Shown: piece by piece, positions 1-6,420 of the stretch | Layout: each line of letters begins with the position of its first letter | How positions within the stretch are numbered: the first letter of the stretch is position 1 | Source: Phytoactinopolyspora endophytica | Lineage (GTDB): Bacteria > Actinomycetota > Actinomycetes > Jiangellales > Jiangellaceae | Length of the DNA: 9,562 bases | NCBI RefSeq assembly: GCF_004138495.1 | Contig: NZ_ML142849.1 | Span: 582,617-592,178 of the forward strand | Direction: 5' to 3' | Made by a program: the position numbers and the translations under genes | Notes under the pieces: generated by a model | What the model saw: the letters and a program-made list of their open reading frames with translations, nothing else | Database searches by the model: none | What the model was told of the DNA's origin: nothing

Positions 1-60
1 CATGATCACCAGCACGTTCGGCCGTCCACCAGACCTCGCCACTATGACCTCCCTGTCGTT

Positions 61-122
61 TCCCCATGATCATCAACCGCTGGCCCCGCCATGGTGTGTC
101 CCATCGTTGATGATCATGGGGA
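61..122. repeat. Perfect 17-bp inverted repeat with 28-nt loop
   Basis: Arm 61-77 (TCCCCATGATCATCAAC) is the exact reverse complement of arm 106-122 (GTTGATGATCATGGGGA). The 28-nt centre, 78-105, is unpaired at its edges. Each arm contains the self-palindrome ATGATCAT, and a further CATGATCA stands at 1-8. No T-run follows either arm, so it is not a standard intrinsic terminator. It could be the 3' hairpin of a gene to the left, a dispersed REP-like element, or a pair of operator sites. The repeat itself is certain; its role is open. Confidence 0.85.
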
Positions 123-184
123 CTGAGTCGTCTGATCCTCAGGATGCCGCACGGTGAGCCATCCGCCGATCAACCGGCAACTAG

Positions 185-217
185 TCATACCCGAGTCATG
201 CCATTGACGGGGTATGA
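185..217. promoter_or_regulatory. Candidate operator (8-bp inverted repeat) over the regulator's -35 region
   Basis: TCATACCC at 185-192 and GGGTATGA at 210-217 are exact reverse complements separated by 17 nt. AGTCAT also occurs twice, at 183-188 and 194-199. The repeat encloses the TTGACG -35-like hexamer at 204-209. That placement would suit autoregulation by the GntR/LacI protein encoded immediately downstream. Regulators of this type often bind such repeats, but an 8-bp repeat can occur by chance. The other expected target, the promoter of the transport operon, lies outside the window and cannot be compared. Confidence 0.35.
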
Positions 218-233
218 GATAAAGCCGCAGAAT
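204..233 (+). promoter_or_regulatory. Candidate leaderless promoter of the regulator gene
   Basis: TTGACG (204-209) matches five of six bases of the -35 consensus. CAGAAT (228-233), 18 nt further on, matches four of six bases of the -10. The -10 ends 7 nt before the ATG at 241, which would place the transcription start at or next to the start codon. The bases before the ATG show no Shine-Dalgarno sequence, which agrees with a leaderless mRNA, a common form in actinobacteria. No transcript evidence is available. Confidence 0.4.
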
Positions 234-240
234 CCTGCAC

Positions 241-1389
241 ATGCCGGAGATCCCTGCGTTGACCGAGGCGCCGCACGGGACACGGTTCCGGATGCTCGCG
301 TCGATGATCCGGCGCGAGATCGACCACGGAACGTTGCCAGTAGGCACCAGGCTGCCCGCCGTACCGGAACTGGCCCAGGCACACGGGGTCGGCGTGAACA
401 CGGTGCGACGCGCGGTCGCCTGCCTGGTCGACGACGGCCTGTTGGACCGCCGGCACGGCAGCGGCACATACGTCGTACGTACGTCGGCGGAACGGCGTGC
501 CTGCCGCGCGATCGGCGTCCTGGTCCCGTCACTCACCTACTACTACCCGCAGGTGGTCGCCGGCATCGAGGAAGCTGCCTCGCGCCGCGGGGTGGACACC
601 GTCATCGCGTGCTCGAACTACGATCCCGAGCGGGAACTCGCGGACATCGAACGGTTCCTCGCCTCGGGTGTGGACGGGCTCCTGCTCGCACCGAGCCTGC
701 ATCGCACGTCGGACCCGGGTGCCTACGCGGCACGGTTGAGCAAGCTTCCGGTCCCCTCGTTCCTGATCGAGCGTGGGCTCGACGACCTCGGCGGCGGCTC
801 CGACATTCCGGACGCGTCATCGGTACGCACCGACATCGTCGCGGGTGCCCGCTCCGCGGTCGCGCACCTGGCCGCCTTGGGCCGTCGCCGGATCGGACAC
901 ATCGGCCATCTCCATTCGGCGCCGGGAGCCGACGTCTTCCGTGGATACCGCCTGGCCATGGAGGAACTTGGGCTCGAGGTGATCGATGCCGCCGTACTCC
1001 GGCGGCCGACCCTGTCGATGCCGGACGTCGCCCACTATGTCGACACGTGCGCTGAGCAGGGCCTGGACGGCGTGCTGTGCCTCGGTGACCCGTTCGCGGC
1101 CACCCTCGTACGCGAGCTCGGCAAACGCGGGCACCCGGTGCCCGGCGACGTCGCCGTCGTCACCTTCGACGACGAGTTCGCGCACGTCGCCGAGGTACCG
1201 CTCACCGCGGTCTCACCACCCAAGCAGGAGCTCGGACGGCTCGCCGCCGACCTGCTGATCCGGCAGATCGAGAACGACGGGCCGTCCGTCCCGTGTCAGG
1301 TCCAGCTGCAACCGGAGCTCGTCGTGCGCGCCTCCTGCGGCGCGACACCAACGCAATCCCTTGACCTCGTGTTCGAAGCGACCGGCTGA
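241..1389 (+). CDS. GntR-type DNA-binding domain fused to LacI-type sugar sensor, transcriptional regulator
   Basis: This 382-residue cytoplasmic regulator probably controls the adjacent sugar-uptake operon. Residues about 16-78 form a GntR winged helix: RFRMLASMIRREIDHGTLPVGTRLPAVPELA, the recognition segment GVGVNTVRRAVACLVDDGLL, and the wing RRHGSGTYVV. Residues about 89-368 are a LacI/periplasmic-binding-like sensor, with IGVLVPSLTYYYPQVVAGIEEAA, SGVDGLLLAPS, RRRIGHIGH, GDVAVVTFDDEFAHV, and a C-terminal PLTAVSPPKQELGRLAADLLI of the kind common to LacI sensors. The architecture resembles the AraR-type GntR/LacI hybrids that release DNA on sugar binding. The ATG at 241 is the only good start and has no Shine-Dalgarno; see the leaderless promoter candidate. 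The gene is convergent with the operon, with a hairpin between the stops. The ligand cannot be read from the sequence. The family call is secure; the target operon is inferred from proximity. Confidence 0.93.
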   Translation: MPEIPALTEAPHGTRFRMLASMIRREIDHGTLPVGTRLPAVPELAQAHGVGVNTVRRAVACLVDDGLLDRRHGSGTYVVRTSAERRACRAIGVLVPSLTYYYPQVVAGIEEAASRRGVDTVIACSNYDPERELADIERFLASGVDGLLLAPSLHRTSDPGAYAARLSKLPVPSFLIERGLDDLGGGSDIPDASSVRTDIVAGARSAVAHLAALGRRRIGHIGHLHSAPGADVFRGYRLAMEELGLEVIDAAVLRRPTLSMPDVAHYVDTCAEQGLDGVLCLGDPFAATLVRELGKRGHPVPGDVAVVTFDDEFAHVAEVPLTAVSPPKQELGRLAADLLIRQIENDGPSVPCQVQLQPELVVRASCGATPTQSLDLVFEATG

Positions 1390-1390
1390 C

Positions 1391-1420
1391 CCCGGCCGAT
1401 CCACCGCCACGACGGCCGGG
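1391..1420. terminator. GC-rich hairpin between convergent genes
   Basis: CCCGGCCG at 1391-1398 pairs exactly with CGGCCGGG at 1413-1420 around a 14-nt loop. It starts 2 nt after the regulator's TGA and lies 41 nt past the operon's last stop codon, so it could end transcripts from both sides. There is no U-tract on either strand. High-GC actinobacteria often have such stems without U-tracts, but termination here is inferred. Confidence 0.55.
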
Positions 1421-1461
1421 CGTTCACGGTCTCGATGGCGCGCGAGGCGAGCAAGCACCGC

Positions 1462-3300
1462 TCATCGACGCAGCTCGTCCCGCAACATCTGGATCTGACC
1501 GTCGACGTAGCTCTTCGTCGCGGCGTCACGTTCGTCCGCCGGCTCCCCGACGTCGGCGATGCGACCTTCGCTCATGGTCAGGCCCGACGAGTCCAGCCGC
1601 ATCGCCTGGGTCCCGCCCACAGTCCAGCCCACGGCGTCTTGACCGGGGAAGAACATGCCCGTGTCGGTGTCGTTCGCGTTGCCCAGTCCCGGCAGCGACT
1701 CGGTCCCGCCGGTGACATAGACCCGGCCGACATTGGAGACGAACGCCATCGGTTTACCCTCGGTGTTCTGCCATTCGGTCAGGCGGGCCTGCTGTCCGTC
1801 AACGGCCTGGATCACCAACGGCTTCTCGTTTCCTGCTGTTGCGCTGATCACCGCAACCGCGCGCTCGTCCACCTCTTGCGGCTGGTTGACGGTGAGCCTG
1901 CTGGCGATCGGCGGATCGATCGGTGCCCCCGACGTCCGTTTGCGCGGCAGATATGTCGTGTTGATGCCGGTGAATCCGGTGCGATAGTTGCTCACACCAG
2001 AGGTGTCGCCGACGAACTCCAACTCCCGGTTGAACGCGTCGCCGTAATTGTCCGCTCCGACCACCATCACCTGTGTCTGCTCACCCACGTTGATCGCCCG
2101 GCTGGCACGCTCGACGCCGCCGATGACGTTCGTGTCGTACCAGCAGTTGATCAACGCGACCGTGCCGCCGATATTGTCGAGGTCGAGCATGTAGCCGGAG
2201 GGCGGAAATGGGAAGTCATCGACGTCGTCGAACGCGGGATGCCCGCCCGCCGAAAGGTTGCGCATCGCACATGCCTCGAATGTGAAGCCGCCCGTATGAT
2301 GCGAACTTCCCACCGGCTCTACGGATCGGCGCAAGATCGAATGTGTGGGGCTTTCGAAATAGCAACCGATAAAACTGTACGCTGCCACGCCTCGATCGGC
2401 CCGTATATCTACGGCGGTAAACCACGGCTCCAGTGGCAATGGGTAGTCCGGCTCGATCCATCTCGCGTCTCCAGGCACCGTGGACCATACCGTGCCGAAG
2501 AACTGTGCCCCGGAGTAGTTCGACGCCGCGACGCCCACATTACACGCACCGAATATTCCGCCGTTGAACTTCGTCGCCGTCGAGTCGTTCTTCACGCCGA
2601 TATGACACCAAGCTATTCTGACGTTGTCAAACACGATGTCATCGAATGACCCGGACGGATATGTCTCATTGGTCAGCCCGGTGATGCCGTGACCCGTGAA
2701 GTGCTCGATCCGCAGATTTCGCATACGAGCGCCCTTGACCTTGCGCGCCGGGGAATACTGCGGATCCGGGTCTCCGATGACAATGCCGTCTTCGACCCAG
2801 CGGCCGGTCTCGAACTCGCCGTCGATGTACAGTTCCTCGAAGCCCCCGTCCTCCCCGGGGTCGCTTTCCGCGGGCATCGGGACGGCGAGACGCGCGAACG
2901 GCGTGAAGTCCGCAGCGGCCTTGAGATAGGTGACCTTGGCGTAGTGCGTGACCATGTCTCCGCGCACCAGGACACCGGCTCGGTTGTTATCGATGGTGCC
3001 CGTGATGTGGTACGTGCCTGCCCTGATATGGACGATGCCACCGCCGGCGTCGCCCGCTGCCTGGATCGCGGCGTTGATCTGCTCGGTGTCGTTACGTCCG
3101 TCGGTCTGGAAGTCGTCCGTGCGGTCCGGTCCTACCGTCAGGCAGAACTTGGCCTGGAAGGGACTGTGGCCGGCGGCTTCGGCGGACCCGCCCGGAAGCG
3201 CGGCTGCGCTGACCGCGGCGGTGGCGCCGACCAGGCCGACCGCACCCGCGCGGAGCAGGTTCCGTCGAGTCGAGTCACGTGGTGTGGATGTGGTGTCCAT
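1462..3300 (-). CDS. Tat-exported right-handed beta-helix protein with phage-tail-like C-terminus (612 aa)
   Basis: This is a secreted protein with a probable glycan-binding or glycan-cleaving beta-helix. Residues 1-45 are a Tat signal: twin Arg at 12-13 in TRRNLLRAG, a hydrophobic Ala/Val/Gly stretch, and an AEA/AAG cleavage area. Residues 53-103 match the start of the pectate-lyase-3 fold (VGPDRTDDFQTDGRNDTEQINAAIQ, then GGGIVHIRAGTYHITGTI). About 104-450 show beta-helix-like sequence with repeated GGF/FDN/INC turns. I cannot assign catalytic residues. Residues about 480-612 resemble phage tail fibres: IQAVDGQQARLTEW, NDTDTGMFFPGQDAVGWTVGGTQAMRLDSSG, and the signature DERDAATKSYVDGQI before a short charged helix. 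Start choice: AGGAG sits 5 nt before the ATG at 3300, whereas the GTG at 3306 overlaps that site. It is the last gene of the operon, 30 nt after its paralogue. G+C falls to about 48-57% in several lines of the helix region (2280-2700). The enzymatic activity is unknown. Confidence 0.85.
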   Translation of the reverse strand: MDTTSTPRDSTRRNLLRAGAVGLVGATAAVSAAALPGGSAEAAGHSPFQAKFCLTVGPDRTDDFQTDGRNDTEQINAAIQAAGDAGGGIVHIRAGTYHITGTIDNNRAGVLVRGDMVTHYAKVTYLKAAADFTPFARLAVPMPAESDPGEDGGFEELYIDGEFETGRWVEDGIVIGDPDPQYSPARKVKGARMRNLRIEHFTGHGITGLTNETYPSGSFDDIVFDNVRIAWCHIGVKNDSTATKFNGGIFGACNVGVAASNYSGAQFFGTVWSTVPGDARWIEPDYPLPLEPWFTAVDIRADRGVAAYSFIGCYFESPTHSILRRSVEPVGSSHHTGGFTFEACAMRNLSAGGHPAFDDVDDFPFPPSGYMLDLDNIGGTVALINCWYDTNVIGGVERASRAINVGEQTQVMVVGADNYGDAFNRELEFVGDTSGVSNYRTGFTGINTTYLPRKRTSGAPIDPPIASRLTVNQPQEVDERAVAVISATAGNEKPLVIQAVDGQQARLTEWQNTEGKPMAFVSNVGRVYVTGGTESLPGLGNANDTDTGMFFPGQDAVGWTVGGTQAMRLDSSGLTMSEGRIADVGEPADERDAATKSYVDGQIQMLRDELRR

Positions 3301-3330
3301 GTGCACTCCTAGTCTTCTGACGTTGCCGGC

Positions 3331-4662
3331 TCAGCTCACATTGAGGGACCTGCTGAGCTCGACCCAGGACGCGCCGTCCCAGGAGAGAGTGATGAGATCG
3401 AGCGCGTTCGGCTCGGTGGACAGCGCCACGTCTCCGTCCGCGTACTTGACGTTGGCCGGCCAGCTCACCTGGTGCCCGCCGGCGGCATCCTGGCTCAGCT
3501 GCAGCGTCAGCGTGTCGCCCCGGTACCCTCCAGCGGGAAGCGAGACCGTGATGTCGCCGGTCAGGGTCGCGGCGATGTGCTGACCCCGCACCCGGTCGAA
3601 CTCGGTAGGGCCGGCGACGGTTCCCTTCGTGTAGTGCGTGTTGCCGTTGTTGAGCACGTTGCCGAAGTTGGCGAGAGAGTCATAGGTCTCCCCGCCGGCG
3701 AGGGTACAACCAGTGATGGCGACACTGCGGCTGTAGCCGTGTGTCCTGGAATCCCGCCATGCCGCGTTCCCGGCTCCGAGGGCGAAGACGCATCCGGTGA
3801 CGGTGATGTTGTGGGTCGGGTAGGTCGCTGTATCGCGGAGATGTATGGCTTCGGCCGCCGTGTTGAACTCGCAGTTCGTGATCTTGATCTTGTTGCTGGA
3901 CATCATGTTGAGCCACGTCTTGACCGAGCCGCCGCTGAACCACACGTTCGATATCCAGCATTGGGTCTGGTACTGCAAGTCGATGCCGATACCAGAGTTC
4001 GCGGAGACGATGCTGTTGGAGACGAACAGGGCGCCGGGGATCGTCGGTGCGGTCGGGTCGATGTCGGAGTCCCAGACGGTGGTGATCGAGTTCGTAGCTC
4101 CGCGCATCCGGCAGAGGTTCACCACCACGCAGTCCTGGTTGCTGAGCTTGAGAAGGTTGGTCGTCTGCCCTCCGCCATCGAGCGTCAACTGCTCGAACTG
4201 CACGCCATGTGAGAGATCCGCGTTCTCGGCCGGGTTGCTGCGGCCGACCACAGCGAACATGTCGGTGAGCTCGGCCGACGCGACCAGAGCGGTGCCGCCG
4301 ACGGTGTTGCTCGCCGACTTGACGAACTCCTCGCCGACGATGCGGACATGTGGGTCGAACGGGAACATGATGGTGGCGGAGATGTTGTAGGTCCCGGCCC
4401 GGATGAACACGATGCCACCGCCCTCCCCCGCCACGTGGTCGATCGCGGCCTGAATCTGGCTGGTGTCATTGGTCCCGTCGGTCTGGAAGTCGTCGGTCCG
4501 GTCCTCTCCGACGGTGACGTAGGCTTTCGCCTGCAGCGGTCTGGCATTGGCTTCTGCCGCCGGGGCGAAGACACCGACCGCGGCGGCGCCGACCAGGCCC
4601 GCTGCGCCGGCCCGGAACAGGTTGCGGCGGCTGGACCCTTCGAGCTCTGTGTTGACCTGCAT
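3331..4662 (-). CDS. Tat-exported right-handed beta-helix protein, paralogue of the next gene (443 aa)
   Basis: This is a secreted beta-helix protein. Its N-terminal module is nearly the same as that of the gene that follows it. Residues 1-40 are a Tat signal: twin Arg at 12-13 in SSRRNLFRAG, a hydrophobic core, and probable cleavage after ANA at 38-40. Residues 50-98 (VGEDRTDDFQTDGTNDTSQIQAAID, GGGIVFIRAGTYNISATI) open a pectate-lyase-3 type fold. Residues about 105-345 carry short Asn/Cys-rich rungs such as ITNCEF, ITVTGCVF and VAITGCTL, typical of right-handed beta-helices. Residues about 353-443 form a separate beta-rich module (ATLTGDITVSLPAGGYRGDTLTLQLSQDAAGG, VSWPANVKY, LDLITLSWDGASWVEL) that resembles C-terminal domains of phage tail proteins. 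Start choice: AAGGAG lies 7 nt before the ATG at 4662. An upstream in-frame ATG at 4809 would overlap the flavoenzyme gene and hide the Tat signal. Substrate and catalytic residues cannot be named. It may be a lyase, a hydrolase or a binding protein. Confidence 0.85.
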   Translation of the reverse strand: MQVNTELEGSSRRNLFRAGAAGLVGAAAVGVFAPAAEANARPLQAKAYVTVGEDRTDDFQTDGTNDTSQIQAAIDHVAGEGGGIVFIRAGTYNISATIMFPFDPHVRIVGEEFVKSASNTVGGTALVASAELTDMFAVVGRSNPAENADLSHGVQFEQLTLDGGGQTTNLLKLSNQDCVVVNLCRMRGATNSITTVWDSDIDPTAPTIPGALFVSNSIVSANSGIGIDLQYQTQCWISNVWFSGGSVKTWLNMMSSNKIKITNCEFNTAAEAIHLRDTATYPTHNITVTGCVFALGAGNAAWRDSRTHGYSRSVAITGCTLAGGETYDSLANFGNVLNNGNTHYTKGTVAGPTEFDRVRGQHIAATLTGDITVSLPAGGYRGDTLTLQLSQDAAGGHQVSWPANVKYADGDVALSTEPNALDLITLSWDGASWVELSRSLNVS

Positions 4663-4664
4663 GG

Positions 4665-4677
4665 TCGTGCTCCTTCC
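4665..4677 (-). promoter_or_regulatory. Shine-Dalgarno that sets the start of the beta-helix gene at 4662
   Basis: On the minus strand GGAAGGAG is followed by CACGACC and then the ATG at 4662. This is a strong site at 7-nt spacing. It supports the shorter 443-residue product that begins just before the Tat signal, over the longer open frame that starts at 4809. Confidence 0.75.
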
Positions 4678-4716
4678 GGTTGGTGGTGCTACTGGCGGTT
4701 GGTGGTGCTGACTGGC
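4678..4716. repeat. Tandem 19/20-bp direct repeat before a ribosome-binding site
   Basis: GGTTGGTGGTGCTACTGGC (4678-4696) is followed directly by GGTTGGTGGTGCTGACTGGC (4697-4716). The copies differ only by one inserted G. On the transcribed minus strand these read as two C/A-rich units (CACCACCAACC), directly upstream of the GGAAGGAG Shine-Dalgarno of the first beta-helix gene. The repeat occupies most of the largest gap in the operon (76 nt). It could be a simple slippage duplication, an unstructured ribosome standby region, or a protein-binding site. The repeat is certain; its role is unknown. Confidence 0.8.
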
Positions 4717-4738
4717 GGTCGAGCTGGAGAAGGCCGCG

Positions 4739-6418
4739 TCACGCCGGTGCCGGATCGACCAGCTGAGGCGTGGCGGGGTGGCGCCCGCAGGGTGCTGTCC
4801 GGATCTCATCCGGCCAGGCCAGCGGCACGCCCAGAACGCTCTCCAAGCGGCGCTGGAAGTCGGCTAGCCGAGTGGCGTCGGCGCGGATCGCCCGTGGTTG
4901 CACACCGGCGGTCAGCGACTCGGCCGCAAGCGCACCCGCGGCTTCGCCGATGCTCCACTCGGCCGGATGGAGCCGGTAGCAACCATTGGTGATGTGCGTG
5001 GTGCCGATGTTCTTATTGGCCGGCAGGAGGTTCTCGACGCGCACCGGCAGCAGCGCGCCCAGCGGTATCTGGAACGGGTAGCAGTCCACGTCGATGTAGG
5101 TCCGCCCGGCCGTGCTGGGGTGGAGGTCGATGCGGTAGGAACCGAGGCCGACGCTGTCTTCGAAAACCTCCGAACCGGCGCCGTCTGCTCTGGCGTCGAC
5201 GCCGACATGCTGCTCGAGGACGGTGAACTCGGCCTGGATCCTGCGCGACTCGCGGATGTACGGCATCTTGGCCAAGCCGTCGACGGTGTCGACGGCGTCC
5301 GGCCGCAACCGCAGGCCGGGGTATCCGTGCCCGCCTCCTGGCCGCGGAGCCTCGCTCTGCATCCAGTACAGGAAGGACAGCGACAGGTCGCGGGCCCCTT
5401 CCAGAGCACCCTGGCGAGTCTCCTCGTCGACACCGAGAAGGGGCAGCTCCCAGTAGTCGATCTGTGGCCAGTTGACCAGGCTGACGTCGCCCTGGGCTAT
5501 CTCGCGCGGATCCGCTGCAGGCACCGGCGAGGGGGCGACGCCGTCGCGAACGAACTGGTTGCCCGCCAGGATGCGGCGGTAGCGCCACAGGTCGCGTTCA
5601 CCGGTGTCCGCCGTGCCGTCGAAGATGTATCGCTCGCGGCTGGCCAGGGTGATGGGATGGACATCCCTCCAGGACAGCTGCGAGCCCGGCCAGAAGTCCG
5701 CCACCCTCGCGCGCCAGCCGTTGTAGCCGGCGGGCTTGTCGATCGTGTTGTCCTCTCCGTCGCGGTGCTCCAGCGGATAGCACCACGAGATCGCTTGCTG
5801 GTCGAGAGGGTCAGGGTGCCGTGCGGCGTGCAGCTCGCCGGTGTCGTCCTGTCCCTCGGCGCCGATCACATGCTCCACCCCGGCCAGCTCAAGAAGATCA
5901 CCTAGCTCAGTGGCGTCAATGACGTAGTCCGCCGTCACGGTGACGGCGGCGCCGTCGGTCTGCCGCTCGAACGTGACGGCGTCCACCCGATCGCCCGTGC
6001 AGTGCGCGGTCGCGGGGCGGTGCCGCATGAGGGTGGTGACCTGCCCGAGCGCCCGCCACGGAGCCAGCATCTCCTCGATCGCGGCGACCGCCACTCTGGG
6101 CTCGTGACACAGCGGGCTGACGTAGCCGAGTCCGGGGTTCAGCAGAGCGTCGGCGGCGGAAGATGCGCGGAGCGGGTAGTTCCTCCGGTAGTAGTCGCGG
6201 ATCTTGCTCCGCAGCCGGCGGTAGCTCTGGGAGGCGTAGCGCGACTCGATCCACGGATGCTCATCTGGCGGCACCGCCTGGCTGGTCAGCTGCCCCCCGA
6301 GCCAGTCGGTCTCCTCGGTCAGCACTACCGCGTGCCCCAGCCGTGCGGCCGTCAGCGCCGCGGCGACGCCACCCAGCCCGCCGCCGACGACGAGCACCGC
6401 GCATCGCATCTCAGTCAT
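4739..6418 (-). CDS. FAD-dependent oxidoreductase, FAD_oxidored-like (559 aa)
   Basis: This is a cytoplasmic flavoprotein, expected to oxidise a small organic substrate with FAD. It has no signal peptide: the sequence enters the Rossmann strand directly (CAVLVVGGGLGGVAAALTAARLG, with GGGLGG at residues 12-17). Then come TEETDWLGGQLTSQAVPPDE (34-53), the second FAD segment YVIDATELGDLLELAG (165-180), and a C-terminal FAD-closing block LLPANKNIGTTHITNGCYRLHPAEWSIGEAAGALA (464-498). The order and length suit the FAD_oxidored (PF12831-like) family, whose members mostly have no assigned substrate. Start choice: GAAGGG lies 6 nt before the ATG at 6418. The ATG at 6424 overlaps the permease stop as ATGA but touches the GAAGGG with no spacing. 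A longer frame back to 7108 is out-of-frame permease sequence. The operon context suggests a sugar or aglycone substrate, but that is inference. Confidence 0.9.
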   Translation of the reverse strand: MTEMRCAVLVVGGGLGGVAAALTAARLGHAVVLTEETDWLGGQLTSQAVPPDEHPWIESRYASQSYRRLRSKIRDYYRRNYPLRASSAADALLNPGLGYVSPLCHEPRVAVAAIEEMLAPWRALGQVTTLMRHRPATAHCTGDRVDAVTFERQTDGAAVTVTADYVIDATELGDLLELAGVEHVIGAEGQDDTGELHAARHPDPLDQQAISWCYPLEHRDGEDNTIDKPAGYNGWRARVADFWPGSQLSWRDVHPITLASRERYIFDGTADTGERDLWRYRRILAGNQFVRDGVAPSPVPAADPREIAQGDVSLVNWPQIDYWELPLLGVDEETRQGALEGARDLSLSFLYWMQSEAPRPGGGHGYPGLRLRPDAVDTVDGLAKMPYIRESRRIQAEFTVLEQHVGVDARADGAGSEVFEDSVGLGSYRIDLHPSTAGRTYIDVDCYPFQIPLGALLPVRVENLLPANKNIGTTHITNGCYRLHPAEWSIGEAAGALAAESLTAGVQPRAIRADATRLADFQRRLESVLGVPLAWPDEIRTAPCGRHPATPQLVDPAPA

Positions 6419-6420
6419 GG

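Larger units (their letters stand above)
1..240. other. Non-coding region upstream of the regulator
   Basis: I find no convincing gene here. The open minus-strand frames that enter from the right are antisense shadows of the regulator and are rich in Arg, Pro and Ser. The stretch holds the 17-bp inverted repeat at 61-122, a short palindrome ATCCTCAGGAT at 135-145 (5-bp arms around one base), and the promoter/operator candidates at 185-233. The left edge begins with CATGATCA, a partial copy of the inverted-repeat arm. An upstream gene may end or start just outside the window, but that cannot be judged from here. Confidence 0.6.

Noticed and set aside
135..145. Short palindrome ATCCTCAGGAT as an operator
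   Set aside because: Five-base arms are expected by chance, and it lies far upstream of the promoter candidate. It is noted in the intergenic entry only.
470..488. Repetitive TACGTCGTACGTACGTCGG stretch
   Set aside because: It encodes the wing and linker of the regulator (TYVVRTSAE) in frame. The repetition follows from codon choice and gives no sign of a separate site.
144..1055. A 303-codon open frame on the + strand over the regulator
   Set aside because: It is a frame-shifted reading of the GntR/LacI gene, very rich in Arg, Pro and Gly, with no domain. The regulator frame shows clear family motifs.
1435..2649. A 404-codon open frame on the + strand
   Set aside because: It lies antisense to the beta-helix gene, shows no recognisable motif, and has the Arg/Asp/His/Val-rich content typical of a shadow frame in GC-rich DNA.
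1462..4662. Prophage remnant, given the tail-like C-termini
   Set aside because: Both proteins have Tat signals and sit in an operon with a sugar importer. No capsid, portal, terminase, holin, integrase or attachment site is visible.
4663..4809. 49-residue extension of the first beta-helix protein
   Set aside because: It would overlap the flavoenzyme gene, read through the tandem repeat, and bury the Tat signal. A strong ribosome-binding site precedes the ATG at 4662.
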